A DNA stretch of 6,454 nt, from contig CAIUQW010000043.1 in NCBI GenBank assembly GCA_903901395.1, positions 1-6,454 of the forward strand, given 5' to 3'. This document shows, one piece after another, positions 5,455-6,454 of this stretch (its first letter is position 1; every line of letters starts with the position of its first letter). The position numbers and the translations under genes were made by a program. This DNA comes from an uncultured Chlorobiales bacterium (lineage in GTDB: Bacteria > Bacteroidota > Chlorobiia > Chlorobiales > Chlorobiaceae). A model generated the notes under the pieces. The model made no database searches. It saw nothing but the letters and a program-made list of their open reading frames with translations, and was not told the origin of the DNA.

Positions 5455-6454
5455 ATGAAGATTCTTTTCGGCGTTCAGGGAACCGGGAACGGCCATATCA
5501 GCAGAAGCCGCGAGCTGGTCAAAAAGCTCAAGGCGGATGGTCATGAAGTTCATGTTGTCATCAGTGGCAGAAAGGAGGAGGAGCTTCGCGAAATCGAGGT
5601 TTTCGCCCCCTACAAGGTGGTCAAGGGGTTCACCCTCGTGACGCGCAAGGGAAAGATGAATTACATCGAGACGATGTTTCAGCTCGATTTTGTTAGCCTC
5701 TGGGCCGATGCCCTGACGCTCGACACCGCGGGCGTCGATCTGATCATCACCGATTTCGAACCGGTCACCTCGATGGCGGCGCGGATCAAGGGCATTGTCA
5801 GCGTCGGGTTCGGCCACCAGTATGCCTTTCCGTTCCATATTCCCCTCGCTCATGGCAGCATGTTCGAGAAGTACACGCTGCTCAACTTCGCTCCGGCGCG
5901 GTACAATGCCGGTCTGCACTGGCACCATTTCGACCAGCCGATCTTTCCGCCGGTCATTCCTGATACCCTTTTTCGAACGGTTCGGCCTAAAGTGGATCCG
6001 CAGAAAATACTCGTCTACCTTCCTTTCGAGGAGGTCGAGGATATCGATGCGTTTCTGCGTCCCTTTGATGCGTACCGCTTTTTCATCTACGGCAAGGTGA
6101 CCGAGGATCGGGACGATGGCCATCTGCTGTTCCGCGCCTATTCGCGAGAGGGGTTTCTGCGTGATCTCATGGAGTGCTCTGGCGTGGTCTGCAACGCGGG
6201 TTTCGAGCTGCCGGGCGAGGCGCTGCATGTTGGCAAAAAGATGCTGCTCCGTCCGCTCGACGGCCAGATTGAGCAGGAGTCCAACGCGCTGGCGATGGTT
6301 GAACTCAAGCGCGGCATGGCGATGCACACGCTCGACAGCGATGTGCTCAAGGAGTGGCTCGCCCTGCCACCGGGCAAACCGCTCAATTACGCCAGAACCG
6401 TTGATTACATCGCCGAGTGGATCGCCTCGGGCCGGTGGGACGATCTGCGGCTCT
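5455..6454 (+). CDS. GT-B fold glycosyltransferase, MurG-like (partial, 3' end outside window)
   Basis: 333 codons are visible and the frame is still open at the window edge. The N-terminus, MKILFGVQGTGNGHISR, carries the glycine-rich GTGNGH loop (9-14) of UDP-sugar-type GT-B enzymes (the Glyco_trans_1_3/MJ1255-like family; MurG has a similar loop). The second half has CNAGFELPGEALHVGKK (246-262) then RPLDGQIEQESNA (266-278), the donor-nucleotide-binding pattern with Glu255 and the Gln/Asn pair. A sugar transfer to a lipid or polysaccharide acceptor is expected, with the protein cytoplasmic or peripheral to the membrane. Substrate cannot be told. ATG 5455 is chosen because the family starts at this position. 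An in-frame GTG at 5428 would add 9 residues, and neither has a clear ribosome binding site. Codon use matches the helicase, so this looks like resident chromosome. It lies downstream of the displaced helicase fragment, so it may once have followed the helicase directly. Confidence 0.9.
   Translation, partial: MKILFGVQGTGNGHISRSRELVKKLKADGHEVHVVISGRKEEELREIEVFAPYKVVKGFTLVTRKGKMNYIETMFQLDFVSLWADALTLDTAGVDLIITDFEPVTSMAARIKGIVSVGFGHQYAFPFHIPLAHGSMFEKYTLLNFAPARYNAGLHWHHFDQPIFPPVIPDTLFRTVRPKVDPQKILVYLPFEEVEDIDAFLRPFDAYRFFIYGKVTEDRDDGHLLFRAYSREGFLRDLMECSGVVCNAGFELPGEALHVGKKMLLRPLDGQIEQESNALAMVELKRGMAMHTLDSDVLKEWLALPPGKPLNYARTVDYIAEWIASGRWDDLRL

Noticed and set aside
5377..6327. 316-codon minus-strand open frame opposite the glycosyltransferase
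   Set aside because: The plus-strand frame carries clear GT-B motifs and a natural start. The opposite frame is Arg/Leu-rich shadow sequence.

Overview
The window fits a moderately GC-rich bacterial chromosome, most probably a green sulfur bacterium (Chlorobiaceae, Chlorobaculum/Chlorobium-like). That assignment is an inference. It rests on GC-biased codon use in the helicase and glycosyltransferase genes, weak or absent Shine-Dalgarno sites, and dispersed intergenic repeats (a GTCATTCTGAA family, CCCCGGC/GCCGGGG hairpins and GTCCA 9-mers) of a type often seen in Chlorobi and Bacteroidota. No marker gene fixes the species.

Layout. 1-95 may hold the tail of an unrecognised gene. 96-938 (minus) is an AT-rich gene for a DUF4062-type protein with a C-terminal helix-turn-helix-like tail, probably acquired horizontally. 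A divergent 284-bp intergenic region contains a hairpin just before the TTG start of a complete UvrD/PcrA-type superfamily 1 DNA helicase (1223-3463, plus). From 3464 to 4253 there is no convincing gene. Instead there is a 182-bp nested palindrome (3515-3696), a short coding-looking remnant, a possible MITE-like element (3836-4062) and three copies of the GTCATTCTGAA repeat. 4254-5102 (minus) is an orphan beta-class DNA methyltransferase with a TSPPY motif and a C-terminal tail encoded by a 9-bp repeat. 5103-5454 has no intact gene. It holds a displaced second copy of the last 57 bases of the helicase gene (5190-5246), a second GTCCA repeat cluster and a possible promoter. 5455 to the end (plus) is a MurG-like GT-B glycosyltransferase, cut by the window edge.

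The main observation is that the methyltransferase and repeat-rich segment lies between two direct copies of the helicase 3' end. Three of the four differences between the copies are synonymous. This suggests that about 1.7 kb (roughly 3464-5189) entered immediately behind the helicase gene, by recombination or integration with a related but diverged allele that left a helicase stop-codon end on each side. With the DUF4062 gene on the other side of the helicase, the helicase appears to be a core gene flanked by accessory cargo. The helicase (repair), methyltransferase (epigenetic or defence) and DUF4062 protein (possible effector) need not work together: they have separate strands and promoters, and no operon joins them.
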